Below are positions 9,701 through 14,241 of a DNA stretch of 14,241 nucleotides, piece by piece; the stretch's first letter is position 1, and the number at the start of each line of letters is the position of its first letter. The position numbers and the translations under genes were made by a program. The DNA comes from an uncultured Verrucomicrobiota bacterium (GTDB taxonomy: Bacteria > Verrucomicrobiota > Verrucomicrobiia > Limisphaerales > UBA9464): NCBI GenBank assembly GCA_903930165.1, contig CAIYXO010000847.1, positions 1 through 14,241 of the forward strand. The letters are read 5' to 3'. The notes under the pieces were generated by a model. The model worked only from the letters and a program-made list of their open reading frames with translations, did not search any database and was not told the DNA's origin.

Positions 9701-10350
9701 CCCTGGTGGAGGACGTCCGGCACGCGGGCGACGACGACTCCGGATCGATCCTGCGCACGCTCTGGCCGTCAGGACTTCCGGAACGCACGCCATTGAGCTT
9801 CGTTCTCCTCGAGGTGGCGCCCGACGGGCCCAACGCCTCCGCGCGGGCATTGTCGCTGCAGGTCATCCCGGCGGCGGGAGTCGACTGCCACGTGGTGGAA
9901 CTGCCCATCGGACTCGGGGCCGGCGCGGAACGGATCAGCCATGACGGCGGGTTCGACACGAAGACCGGGACCCTTCGCTGGGGCCCGTTCATGGACGGCA
10001 CCAGCCGGCGCCTGACAGCGGTCATCACGGGAGCCACCGTGGGCCTGGAGCGCGGGATCGCTTCGTTCAACGGACACGACACCCGGATCCGGAGCCTCCG
10101 GTCTCCTGACCGCGGCGGCCGCGGCCCCCGTATCGGTGGAATCGAACGACGAACCGACGGATCGATCCAGCTGATGGTTCTGGACGACGTCGCCACCGCA
10201 ACGGGCTCGGCATCCTACCTCGAGGTTTCGGACGACCTGGTCACTTGGCGACGCATCTCGGAATCCGGGGCAGGCATCTTGGGCGAAACACACGTCGACT
10301 CGGATGCCGTGGAGTCGGAGGTCCGCTACTACAGGGTTGTCCGCGACTGA
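6763..10350 (+). CDS. Large secreted protein with alternating Ig-like and Calx-beta domains
   Basis: Predicted 1195-residue exported protein with a Sec signal peptide (1-25, ending AWAQA). From the sequence I read: Ig-like 1 (about 32-135); Calx-beta 1 (145-257, GGDYAIP and REEGSESVTL); Ig-like 2 (265-368); Calx-beta 2 (375-505, GADYLLE and DEGDETVRI); Calx-beta 3 (512-645, VDYKRL and HEGDEHLVL); Calx-beta 4 (653-766, GRDFGYLDG and AEGTETVVL); Ig-like 3 (773-870, RRVEFLDGSRVLGVSE). The acidic DxxGxE-type turns are the usual Calx-beta calcium sites, so calcium-dependent rigidity is likely. The last 325 residues hold two Asp-rich patches (about 974-990), a WGPFMDGTSR segment, and a terminal domain ending SDDLVTWRRI...RYYRVVRD, which I recall as common in verrucomicrobial secreted proteins. 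There is a CPLC pair at 435-438. I see no catalytic domain, membrane anchor or sorting signal. An adhesive or surface role is inferred, not shown. Confidence 0.9.
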   Translation: MNPHVTTPLRFLLGLLAFALTAWAQATSDSATLRILQPASPTEVQPGTPVTFLIELESPSGTSIGPVTLYSGNQFLGVAEPLPQTAIFPPPPARFAFNWPRPAVGTHSVEAVALLQRPAQPGRELIGSAPVILVVAPVEPPTNSVPVVTVRTLRASVTEGEGPVEVFKLHRTGDLGTRLRVGFQMGGEAANGGDYAIPFNTTTAEFPAGEDSWEVVLRPAADSREEGSESVTLSILPPSGSATYVIGNPGRAESAIRDREAVRPASIAWVRPAQGSGFALGDMVVLEALATDPSGYLPDVVFEVADSDGRNAREIGASSIRFLVAPPNGTPIGHSLAWHSTNAFSGINRVRAHALNAAGVRVSSEDLPIVGRPANEMPSIRIAVEEAQASESIPESTFLFRIERSGAGDSELRVRFSVAGTASRGADYLLEQDPCPLCARPPLILTGDEVVLRAGVRSVRIGGTASSDALDEGDETVRIQIVPAADGAAPYRIDDGHDLAEARIVDARTSTELPRVTLHAVDAVGSETNAADTLRFEVRRSGPTHESISVHYLLSGSAQYLVDYKRLGELEGVDPSLALPAPLVVVIPEGGTNGFVEFTALRDERHEGDEHLVLTLIQPVPAPNVRLRPTYEISEPDRARGILLDSPGSDSASSVSVVATTPTAVEGSLHGRPVVGVFTLTRTGDANRPLTVRYAVSGTARNGRDFGYLDGDATIEAGARNREIRVVPEPDRGAEGTETVVLALLPGRGYVLGGPGSATVVIEDPNTDPSGVPTLTLTEPADGSVHDTPGLITMRVLAVDPLADIRRVEFLDGSRVLGVSEHLTRDAVIPGNPRTHEWTWTNPPAGRHELRARAEVRGSTVVSGDVDVLVNRIRTEVEPRLHPADTSAPAFQIDSAEFSAYATSWREGREWSSSPTSIPPAFVSRAGHLLAAGGTYVDRQEIATAPLHWIPADGVVSTNGSTSTGTPAKSGESDDDDDFSLVEDVRHAGDDDSGSILRTLWPSGLPERTPLSFVLLEVAPDGPNASARALSLQVIPAAGVDCHVVELPIGLGAGAERISHDGGFDTKTGTLRWGPFMDGTSRRLTAVITGATVGLERGIASFNGHDTRIRSLRSPDRGGRGPRIGGIERRTDGSIQLMVLDDVATATGSASYLEVSDDLVTWRRISESGAGILGETHVDSDAVESEVRYYRVVRD

Positions 10351-10376
10351 CAGGGACTTCACCCAACGCAGAGCGC

Positions 10377-10413
10377 AACGCCGCCGGCCCAAGGCCTGGC
10401 GGCGTTTTCGTTT
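10377..10413 (+). terminator. Intrinsic terminator of the Calx-beta gene
   Basis: AACGCCGCC (10377-10385) pairs perfectly with GGCGGCGTT (10398-10406). An inner GGCC/GGCC stem closes over a CAA loop, with one bulged T. The tract TTTTCGTTT follows. It begins 26 nt after the stop codon and lies before thiD, separating the two transcripts. Confidence 0.88.
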
Positions 10414-10453
10414 CAGGTCCGACGCCCCACGGGCCCACAATGCGACCCAACCG

Positions 10454-11257
10454 ATGAAGACGCTCCCGATAGCCCTGACCATCGCCGGCTCCGACAGCGG
10501 AGGCGGTGCCGGCATCCAGGCGGATCTCAAGACCTTCGCCGCTCTCGGGACACACGGGACCTCGGCGCTGACCTGCCTTACGGCGCAGTCTCCGGCCGGG
10601 TTCGCCTCGGTCCATCCCTGCCCCGCCGCATTCGTCCGTTCCCAGCTGGACGTGCTTTCCCGGGACCTTCCGGCAACCGCGGCGAAGACCGGAATGCTCT
10701 TCAGCGCCGGGATCATCCGGTCAGTGGCGGACTGGATCGAATCGAACCCGGGGATCCCGGTGGTTGTGGACCCGGTGATGATCGCCACCTCGGGTGCGAG
10801 GCTGCTCCGCCCGGACGCCCGCAGGGCGCTGTTGGACCGACTGGTTCCGTCGGCGGCCATCGTCACGCCGAACCTGGACGAGGCGGTGGAGATGCTGGGA
10901 CGTCCCCTGTCGAGCGTCGAAGACCTGCGGCACGCGGCACGTGCGATCCACGGCCGGTGGGGCGTCCCGGCATTGGTCAAGGGCGGTCACCTTCGGGACA
11001 CCAGGCTGGCCACCGACGTCCTCTGGGACGGATCGGCCGAGGAGATCCTGACGGCGACCTTCGTGCGCGGAGTGGCCACTCATGGGACCGGTTGCACCTA
11101 TTCGGCGGCGATCACGGCCTTCCTTGCACGGGGAATGGGGCTGCCAGCGGCGGTGAAGTCCGCCAAGAAGTTCATCACCGACAGCATCCGGGACAGTGTC
11201 CGCATCGCGGGCCACACGGCGCTCGACCCGTTGCACCGACACCGCTCACGGCTTTGA
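10454..11257 (+). CDS. thiD: Hydroxymethylpyrimidine/phosphomethylpyrimidine kinase
   Basis: Predicted 267-residue cytoplasmic ribokinase-fold enzyme of thiamine synthesis, phosphorylating HMP to HMP-P and then HMP-PP, the pyrimidine partner used by ThiE. The N-terminal ALTIAGSDSGGGAGIQADLK (7-26) is highly characteristic. Gln45 and Cys214 (in GTGCTYSAAI) correspond to the known HMP-contacting Gln and anion-hole Cys of Salmonella ThiD. VVVDPVMIATSG (103-114), TPNLDEA (138-144) and VKGGH (175-179) are also typical. Length is normal. The start codon follows the terminator of the upstream gene by about 40 nt; no clear Shine-Dalgarno or thiamine riboswitch is seen there. No other thiamine gene is in the window. 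Its last 12 nt overlap the 3' end of the convergent ThuA-like gene. Confidence 0.94.
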   Translation: MKTLPIALTIAGSDSGGGAGIQADLKTFAALGTHGTSALTCLTAQSPAGFASVHPCPAAFVRSQLDVLSRDLPATAAKTGMLFSAGIIRSVADWIESNPGIPVVVDPVMIATSGARLLRPDARRALLDRLVPSAAIVTPNLDEAVEMLGRPLSSVEDLRHAARAIHGRWGVPALVKGGHLRDTRLATDVLWDGSAEEILTATFVRGVATHGTGCTYSAAITAFLARGMGLPAAVKSAKKFITDSIRDSVRIAGHTALDPLHRHRSRL

Positions 11258-12016
11258 GATCCGGATCGGCGATCCACCCGCTGCCCAGACCAGACCCCGG
11301 CTGACCATGTCGAGGTAGACGGGATCGCGGAAGGTGTCGTCGGAATGGCCGAAGGTGGTGCCGAAGACCCGGCCACGCCCGTTCTGGTTGATCCAGGCCA
11401 CCGGGTAGGTCTTTCCGTCGGCTTCGCTCACGGAAGTGGCCAGCGGCGTGGCACCGGGCCAGACCTTGTCGATCACATAGAGCTCATCCTTCGGAGTGCG
11501 CCAGTCGTCGGGGATGTCCTTCACGATCGGGTGCTGGGGTAGGACCTTCTTCACCGGATACCGGCTCTGGTGGTCGTGACGGCGGCTGGTCACGCCCAGG
11601 AACCGCCGCCAGTCGTCGATCGATGTCGCCCGGTAGGTGTGCATGGCGCAGTGGATCACCACCGCGGGCACACCTGCTTCGTGGACCGCCGTGATCGAAC
11701 GGATGTAGTCGGGCGAGGTGGTGTCGGCGAAGCACTCGTTGTGGACCACCACGTCGTAGCCCTTCGCCCAGTCCTTGCGGGAGTAGAGGGGGATCTCCGC
11801 CTTCGTGCCGTCGCCTCCCTCGTTCACGATCGTCCAATCCACGACCGCGTGGCGCGCCACGGCGTTGGTCAGGGACCGGGTCTGGAACGCGTAGTTGTGG
11901 CAGCAGCCTCCGGTGATCAACAGGGCACGAAGCGGGCGTGCCGCGACCGGACCTCGATGGGAACAACCGCCGAAGGACAACGCGGCGAACAGCAGGGCGA
12001 GGATGGCAGGCTTCAT
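11246..12016 (-). CDS. ThuA-like domain lipoprotein
   Basis: Predicted 256-residue protein of the ThuA-like family (trehalose utilisation A-like, glutamine-amidotransferase-like fold), of uncertain biochemical function. The N-terminus is a probable lipoprotein signal, with hydrophobic ALLFAALSFGG before Cys18, so the mature protein may be membrane anchored. The domain begins ALLITGGCCHNYAFQ (31-45) and continues through YDVVVHNECFAD and VIHCAMHTYR. It ends with TTFGHSDDTFRDP and RGLVWAAG, the typical close of ThuA-like domains. The paired Cys before His (GGCCH) is, as I recall, shared by a planctomycete/verrucomicrobial subgroup. The start MKPAIL was preferred over an ATG 192 nt upstream because only it places the signal sequence at the N-terminus. 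The 248 nt upstream are shared with the divergent flagellin promoter region. Confidence 0.85.
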   Translation of the reverse strand: MKPAILALLFAALSFGGCSHRGPVAARPLRALLITGGCCHNYAFQTRSLTNAVARHAVVDWTIVNEGGDGTKAEIPLYSRKDWAKGYDVVVHNECFADTTSPDYIRSITAVHEAGVPAVVIHCAMHTYRATSIDDWRRFLGVTSRRHDHQSRYPVKKVLPQHPIVKDIPDDWRTPKDELYVIDKVWPGATPLATSVSEADGKTYPVAWINQNGRGRVFGTTFGHSDDTFRDPVYLDMVSRGLVWAAGGSPIRISKP

Positions 12017-12080
12017 TGGGAGAGACTGATTCGAGGCGCCGCCGCCGGTCAACGGCGGGCGGAGGGAGTCCAGATTCGGC

Positions 12081-12107
12081 TCAAGTTCCTCCGTGGGGAT
12101 CCGATCA
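12081..12107 (+). promoter_or_regulatory. Candidate sigma-28 (FliA) promoter for flagellin 1
   Basis: TCAAGTTC at 12081-12088, an 11-nt spacer, then TCCGATCA at 12100-12107. The known FliA consensus is TAAAGTTT-N11-GCCGATAA, so each box matches 6 of 8 with exact spacing. A start a few nucleotides downstream would give a leader of about 150 nt. It lies in noncoding DNA, but the call rests on consensus only. Confidence 0.5.
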
Positions 12108-12200
12108 CTTTGGTGTCGCAAGACGCCGGCGGCCGGAAGCCGGGAAAAACTCCGGAGGGGAGCACGATGGACGCCCCCCATGGACGGGAATGGTGCCATC

Positions 12201-12218
12201 CGCGACACGGACGTCGCG
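12201..12218 (+). promoter_or_regulatory. Flagellin 1 leader hairpin, candidate CsrA site 1
   Basis: CGCGAC, loop ACGGAC, GTCGCG: a perfect 6-bp stem with GGA (12209-12211) in the hexaloop. The internal ACACGGACGT fits the published CsrA consensus core ACANGGANGU exactly. A homologous hairpin stands at the same place before flagellin 2. CsrA binding is inferred. Confidence 0.6.
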
Positions 12219-12252
12219 ATCAGTACAAGTGTCTCCGGAAGGGGACGAACTC

Positions 12253-12262
12253 ACGGACAGAG
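12253..12262 (+). promoter_or_regulatory. Flagellin 1 ribosome binding region with ACGGA
   Basis: ACGGACAGAG precedes the ATG at 12265. It is a weaker Shine-Dalgarno than that of flagellin 2. ACGGA (12253-12257) is a candidate second CsrA site whose GGA is 46 nt from the hairpin-loop GGA. Confidence 0.5.
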
Positions 12263-12264
12263 TT

Positions 12265-13068
12265 ATGGTCATCAATACTAACATCTCGGCACAGGTCAGC
12301 GCACGGAACCTCAACGATTCCTCGGTGATGCTGAACCGCTCGCTGGCGCGCCTCAGCTCCGGCTCGAAGATCACGTCGCCGCAGGACGACGCCGCAGGGC
12401 TTGCCGTCTCGACCCGTTTCGAGGCGCAGGTCAGCCGCATCAACGCAGCTGCGAACAACCTCGGCAACGCCTACTCGTTCACCCAGACCCAGGACGGCTT
12501 CCTCAAGAAGGTCGCCAAGTCCTTGGACCGCATGAGCGAGCTCTCGATCCTCTCGCAGGACATCACCAAGAGCGACGCCGACCGTTCGCTCTACAACCAG
12601 GAGTTCCAGAACCTGGCCTCGTTCGTGACGAACTCGGCTTCGAAGGACTTCAACGGAGTCAGCCTCTTCAGCGGGTCGAACCTCGCCGTGACGACCGACG
12701 GCGATGGCGCCTCGGTCTCCATCTCCGGGATCAATCTGGGCTCGGCCAGCTACACCGGAGCGACCGCGGCGAACATCTCCACGACGACCGCGGCCGCCTC
12801 CGCGCTGACTTCGGTGAAGACCGCGATCACACAAATTGCAGCCGACCGTGCGACCGTGGGTGCGAACCAGGCGTCCTTGAACGCCTACAAGGACAACCTC
12901 GGCACCTTGGCCGACAACCTCAGCGCGGCCAACAGCCGCATCAAGGACGTGGACGTGGCCGAGGAGAGCACCCAGTACGCCCGCTACAACATCCTGGTCC
13001 AGGCCGGAACGGCGATGTTGACGCAGGCGAACCAGTCCACCCAGTCGGTCATGCGACTGCTCGGCTGA
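12265..13068 (+). CDS. fliC: Flagellin (copy 1)
   Basis: Predicted 267-residue flagellar filament subunit, exported through the flagellar type III apparatus without a cleaved signal. The N-terminal D0/D1 part carries INTNISAQVSARNL and RSLARLSSGSKI with DDAAGLAVSTRF (28-52 region). The C-terminal part carries NSRIKDVDVAEEST and YNILVQAGTAMLTQAN, both standard flagellin helices. The central variable part is short (about 138-188) and rich in Ser, Thr, Gly and Ala, so the outer D2/D3 domains are nearly absent and the filament should be thin-walled. It aligns without gaps to the second flagellin, with about three quarters identity by hand count. The start is fixed by the conserved MVINTN. Upstream are a sigma-28-like promoter and a hairpin leader. 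No flagellar chaperone, cap or hook gene is in the window. Confidence 0.96.
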   Translation: MVINTNISAQVSARNLNDSSVMLNRSLARLSSGSKITSPQDDAAGLAVSTRFEAQVSRINAAANNLGNAYSFTQTQDGFLKKVAKSLDRMSELSILSQDITKSDADRSLYNQEFQNLASFVTNSASKDFNGVSLFSGSNLAVTTDGDGASVSISGINLGSASYTGATAANISTTTAAASALTSVKTAITQIAADRATVGANQASLNAYKDNLGTLADNLSAANSRIKDVDVAEESTQYARYNILVQAGTAMLTQANQSTQSVMRLLG

Positions 13069-13077
13069 TCGGCGACG

Positions 13078-13115
13078 CGCCTCCGGCCGTTCCGGGAAAC
13101 CGGACCCCGGAGGCG
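13078..13115 (+). terminator. Hairpin after flagellin 1 (terminator or mRNA-stabilising stem)
   Basis: CGCCTCCGG (13078-13086) pairs perfectly with CCGGAGGCG (13107-13115). Inside, TCCGG-GAAA-CCGGA (13091-13104) forms a stem capped by a GNRA tetraloop. It starts 9 nt after the flagellin 1 stop. No T-tract follows, so it may be a weak or factor-dependent terminator, or a 3'-end stabiliser that lets some transcription pass to flagellin 2. Confidence 0.6.
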
Positions 13116-13124
13116 GAAGCGAAG

Positions 13125-13154
13125 CCGGCAGGAACCGGCAGGAGTCGGCAAAGG
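13125..13154 (+). repeat. Three imperfect 10-nt tandem repeats
   Basis: CCGGCAGGAA, CCGGCAGGAG and TCGGCAAAGG stand head to tail. The first two differ at one base and the third is degenerate. Function unknown. Confidence 0.5.
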
Positions 13155-13219
13155 CACCGTTGCAGGAGCAACCAGGAGGAACCGCGGTGCGCCTCCGATG
13201 AAGTGAAACCAATTTTCCC

Positions 13220-13260
13220 CCGCCGTGTGGCGGATGGCGAAAGCCAGGCGGCCGGCCGCC
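13220..13260 (+). other. Three abutting hairpins with alternative pairing
   Basis: CCGCC-GTGT-GGCGG (13220-13233), one A, TGGC-GAAA-GCCA (13235-13246, GNRA loop), then the perfect palindrome GGCGG-CCGG-CCGCC (13247-13260). The two outer hairpins use the same arm sequences, so CCGCC at 13220 could instead pair with GGCGG at 13247, or GGCGG at 13229 with CCGCC at 13256. It may be an RNA element of the flagellin 2 leader or a REP-like DNA repeat. Confidence 0.55.
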
Positions 13261-13308
13261 GGAAGAGCCGGAGTGGGGAATGGGAGGTCCCCTTAAAACT
13301 CACCACCC

Positions 13309-13326
13309 CGCGGCATGGACGCCGCG
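13309..13326 (+). promoter_or_regulatory. Flagellin 2 leader hairpin, candidate CsrA site 1
   Basis: CGCGGC, loop ATGGAC, GCCGCG: a perfect 6-bp stem with GGA (13317-13319) in the hexaloop. It matches the flagellin 1 hairpin at 15 of 18 positions. Two of the three changes are the partners of one base pair (A:U to G:C), which preserves the stem. The third is the C/T in the loop before GGA. Confidence 0.6.
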
Positions 13327-13360
13327 TTCAGAAAAGAAGTCCCGGCAACGGGACGACTTC

Positions 13361-13370
13361 ACGGAAGGAG
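13361..13370 (+). promoter_or_regulatory. Flagellin 2 strong Shine-Dalgarno with ACGGA
   Basis: ACGGAAGGAG ends 4 nt before the ATG at 13375. The AAGGAG core is near-ideal, clearly stronger than in flagellin 1. The overlapping ACGGA (13361-13365) is a candidate second CsrA site, its GGA again 46 nt from the loop GGA. Confidence 0.75.
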
Positions 13371-13374
13371 TCAT

Positions 13375-14178
13375 ATGGTCATCAACACCAACGTCTCGGC
13401 CCTCACCTCGGCCAGAAACCTCGGCGAATCCAGCGCACTGCTGAACCGCTCGCTCGCCCGCCTCAGCTCCGGCTCAAAGCTGGTAAGCCCGGGGGACGAC
13501 GCGGCCGGCTTCGCAGTGGCGACCCGGTTCGACGCGCAGATCAACCGCACCCAGGCCGCCAACGACAACATCGGCAACGCCATCTCGTTCAACCAGACCC
13601 AGGACGGCTTCCTCAAGAAGGTCGCCAAGTCCCTGGACCGCATGAGCGAGCTGTCGATCCTCGCGCAGGACGTCACCAAGAGCGACGCCGACCGCTCGCT
13701 CTACAACCAGGAGTTCCAGAACCTGGGTTCCTTCATCACCAACACGGCGACGAAGGACTTCAACGGGGTCAGCCTGTTCTCCGGATCCACGCTGGCCGTC
13801 ACCACCAACAGCGAGGGTGGCACGACCAACATCACCGGTGTGAGCCTCGGCTCCACCAGCTACACCGCCGCCACCGGTTCGACCCTGACCACGACGACCA
13901 ACGCGGCGACCGCGTTGACCAACGTGAAGACGGCCATCACCCAGCTCGCCGCGGACCGCGCGACGGTGGGTGCGAACCAGGCGTCGCTCACCATGTACTC
14001 GGAGCAGCTCGGCGTGCTGAAGGACAACCTCAGCGCCGCCAACAGCCGCATCAAGGACGTGAACGTCGCCGAGGAAAGCACCCAGTACGCCCGCTACAAC
14101 ATCCTGGTCCAGGCCGGAACGGCGATGTTGTCGCAGGCCAATTCCAGCCCGCAGGCGGCCCTCCGACTGATCGGCTGA
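13375..14178 (+). CDS. fliC: Flagellin (copy 2)
   Basis: Predicted 267-residue flagellar filament subunit, the same length as copy 1. Its N-terminal D0/D1 part shows INTNVSALTSARNL, RSLARLSSGSKL and DDAAGFAVATRF. Its C-terminal part shows NSRIKDVNVAEEST and YNILVQAGTAMLSQAN. Differences from copy 1 cluster in the central region (about 138-188, Thr-rich here), in residues 53-70 and near the last ten residues. The helix core around 72-119 is almost unchanged. The strong Shine-Dalgarno suggests higher translation than copy 1, an inference only. The two proteins could build separate or mixed filament segments. It is followed 15 nt later by a strong terminator hairpin. Confidence 0.96.
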   Translation: MVINTNVSALTSARNLGESSALLNRSLARLSSGSKLVSPGDDAAGFAVATRFDAQINRTQAANDNIGNAISFNQTQDGFLKKVAKSLDRMSELSILAQDVTKSDADRSLYNQEFQNLGSFITNTATKDFNGVSLFSGSTLAVTTNSEGGTTNITGVSLGSTSYTAATGSTLTTTTNAATALTNVKTAITQLAADRATVGANQASLTMYSEQLGVLKDNLSAANSRIKDVNVAEESTQYARYNILVQAGTAMLSQANSSPQAALRLIG

Positions 14179-14193
14179 CGACAGGCTAACCCT

Positions 14194-14225
14194 CCCGGGC
14201 GGCGGCCCAGAAGCCGCCGCCCGGG
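14194..14225 (+). terminator. Terminator hairpin after flagellin 2
   Basis: CCCGGGCGGCGGC (14194-14206) and GCCGCCGCCCGGG (14213-14225) form a perfect 13-bp, nearly all-GC stem with the loop CCAGAA. No T-tract follows within the window, as is often seen in high-GC genomes. It closes the flagellin locus. Confidence 0.75.
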
Positions 14226-14241
14226 CAGGCCTTCCGCGGGC

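Larger units (their letters stand above)
13069..13374 (+). other. Noncoding 306-nt spacer between the flagellins
   Basis: I see no gene here; it is rich in inverted repeats. In order: a large hairpin (13078-13115), a 10-nt imperfect tandem repeat (13125-13154), a small hairpin GTTGC-AGGA-GCAAC (13159-13172), three abutting hairpins (13220-13260), and the flagellin 2 leader hairpin (13309-13326). TCCGATGA (13194-13201) resembles a sigma-28 -10 box but has no matching -35. Whether flagellin 2 has its own promoter or relies on readthrough is not clear. Confidence 0.7.

Noticed and set aside
9769..10980. 403-residue minus-strand open frame across the Calx-beta 3' end and thiD
   Set aside because: It is antisense to two well-supported genes and to the terminator between them, with no recognisable domain.
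13175..13201. Sigma-28 promoter for flagellin 2 using TCCGATGA
   Set aside because: The -35 position reads GGAGGAAC, which does not resemble TAAAGTTT.
13200..13300. Possible c-di-GMP-I (GEMM) riboswitch before flagellin 2
   Set aside because: The GNRA hairpin and GCGAAAGCCAGG are suggestive, but the conserved core segments GGGCAAACC and ACGCAAAGCC are absent.

Overview
The window is high-GC bacterial DNA, densely coded, with short intergenic gaps and no RNA genes, insertion sequences or CRISPR arrays that I can see. My best guess at origin is a flagellated member of the Verrucomicrobiota. The basis is recollection of families: a large secreted protein alternating Ig-like and Calx-beta domains with a typical verrucomicrobial C-terminal tail, and a ThuA-like lipoprotein with a GGCCHNY motif. 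This is an inference, not a database result.

Layout: 2-214 is the C-terminal end of a small phosphatase-like protein (+). Convergent to it is a minus-strand pair, glutamate dehydrogenase (1682-2938) followed by a secreted HtrA/Do-type serine protease with two PDZ domains (231-1616). A dGTPase-like HD hydrolase (3044-4201, +) is divergent from the dehydrogenase. Another minus-strand pair follows: a sugar-phosphate nucleotidyltransferase (5816-6565) and then a fatty acyl-CoA ligase-like AMP-binding enzyme (4227-5705). A 1195-residue secreted Calx-beta/Ig-like protein (6763-10350, +) ends in a clear intrinsic terminator, and is followed by thiD (10454-11257, +). The 3' end of thiD overlaps a convergent ThuA-like lipoprotein gene (11246-12016, -). 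The window ends with two tandem flagellin genes (12265-13068 and 13375-14178, +) and a 13-bp terminator hairpin.

Most genes are housekeeping or metabolic and show no clear shared pathway. The part that deserves attention is the flagellin locus. The two flagellins have equal length and align without gaps at about three quarters identity. Their 5' leaders share a 6-bp hairpin whose 6-nt loop carries GGA, with one compensated base-pair change between the copies (A:U versus G:C). A second ACGGA lies at the ribosome binding site, exactly 46 nt downstream of the loop GGA in both leaders. This two-site layout is what is known for CsrA-controlled flagellin mRNAs, and the first hairpin fits the CsrA consensus ACANGGANGU exactly. 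A sigma-28-like promoter precedes the first flagellin. The 306-nt spacer between the flagellins is noncoding and full of hairpins, including three abutting ones that could re-pair in alternative ways.
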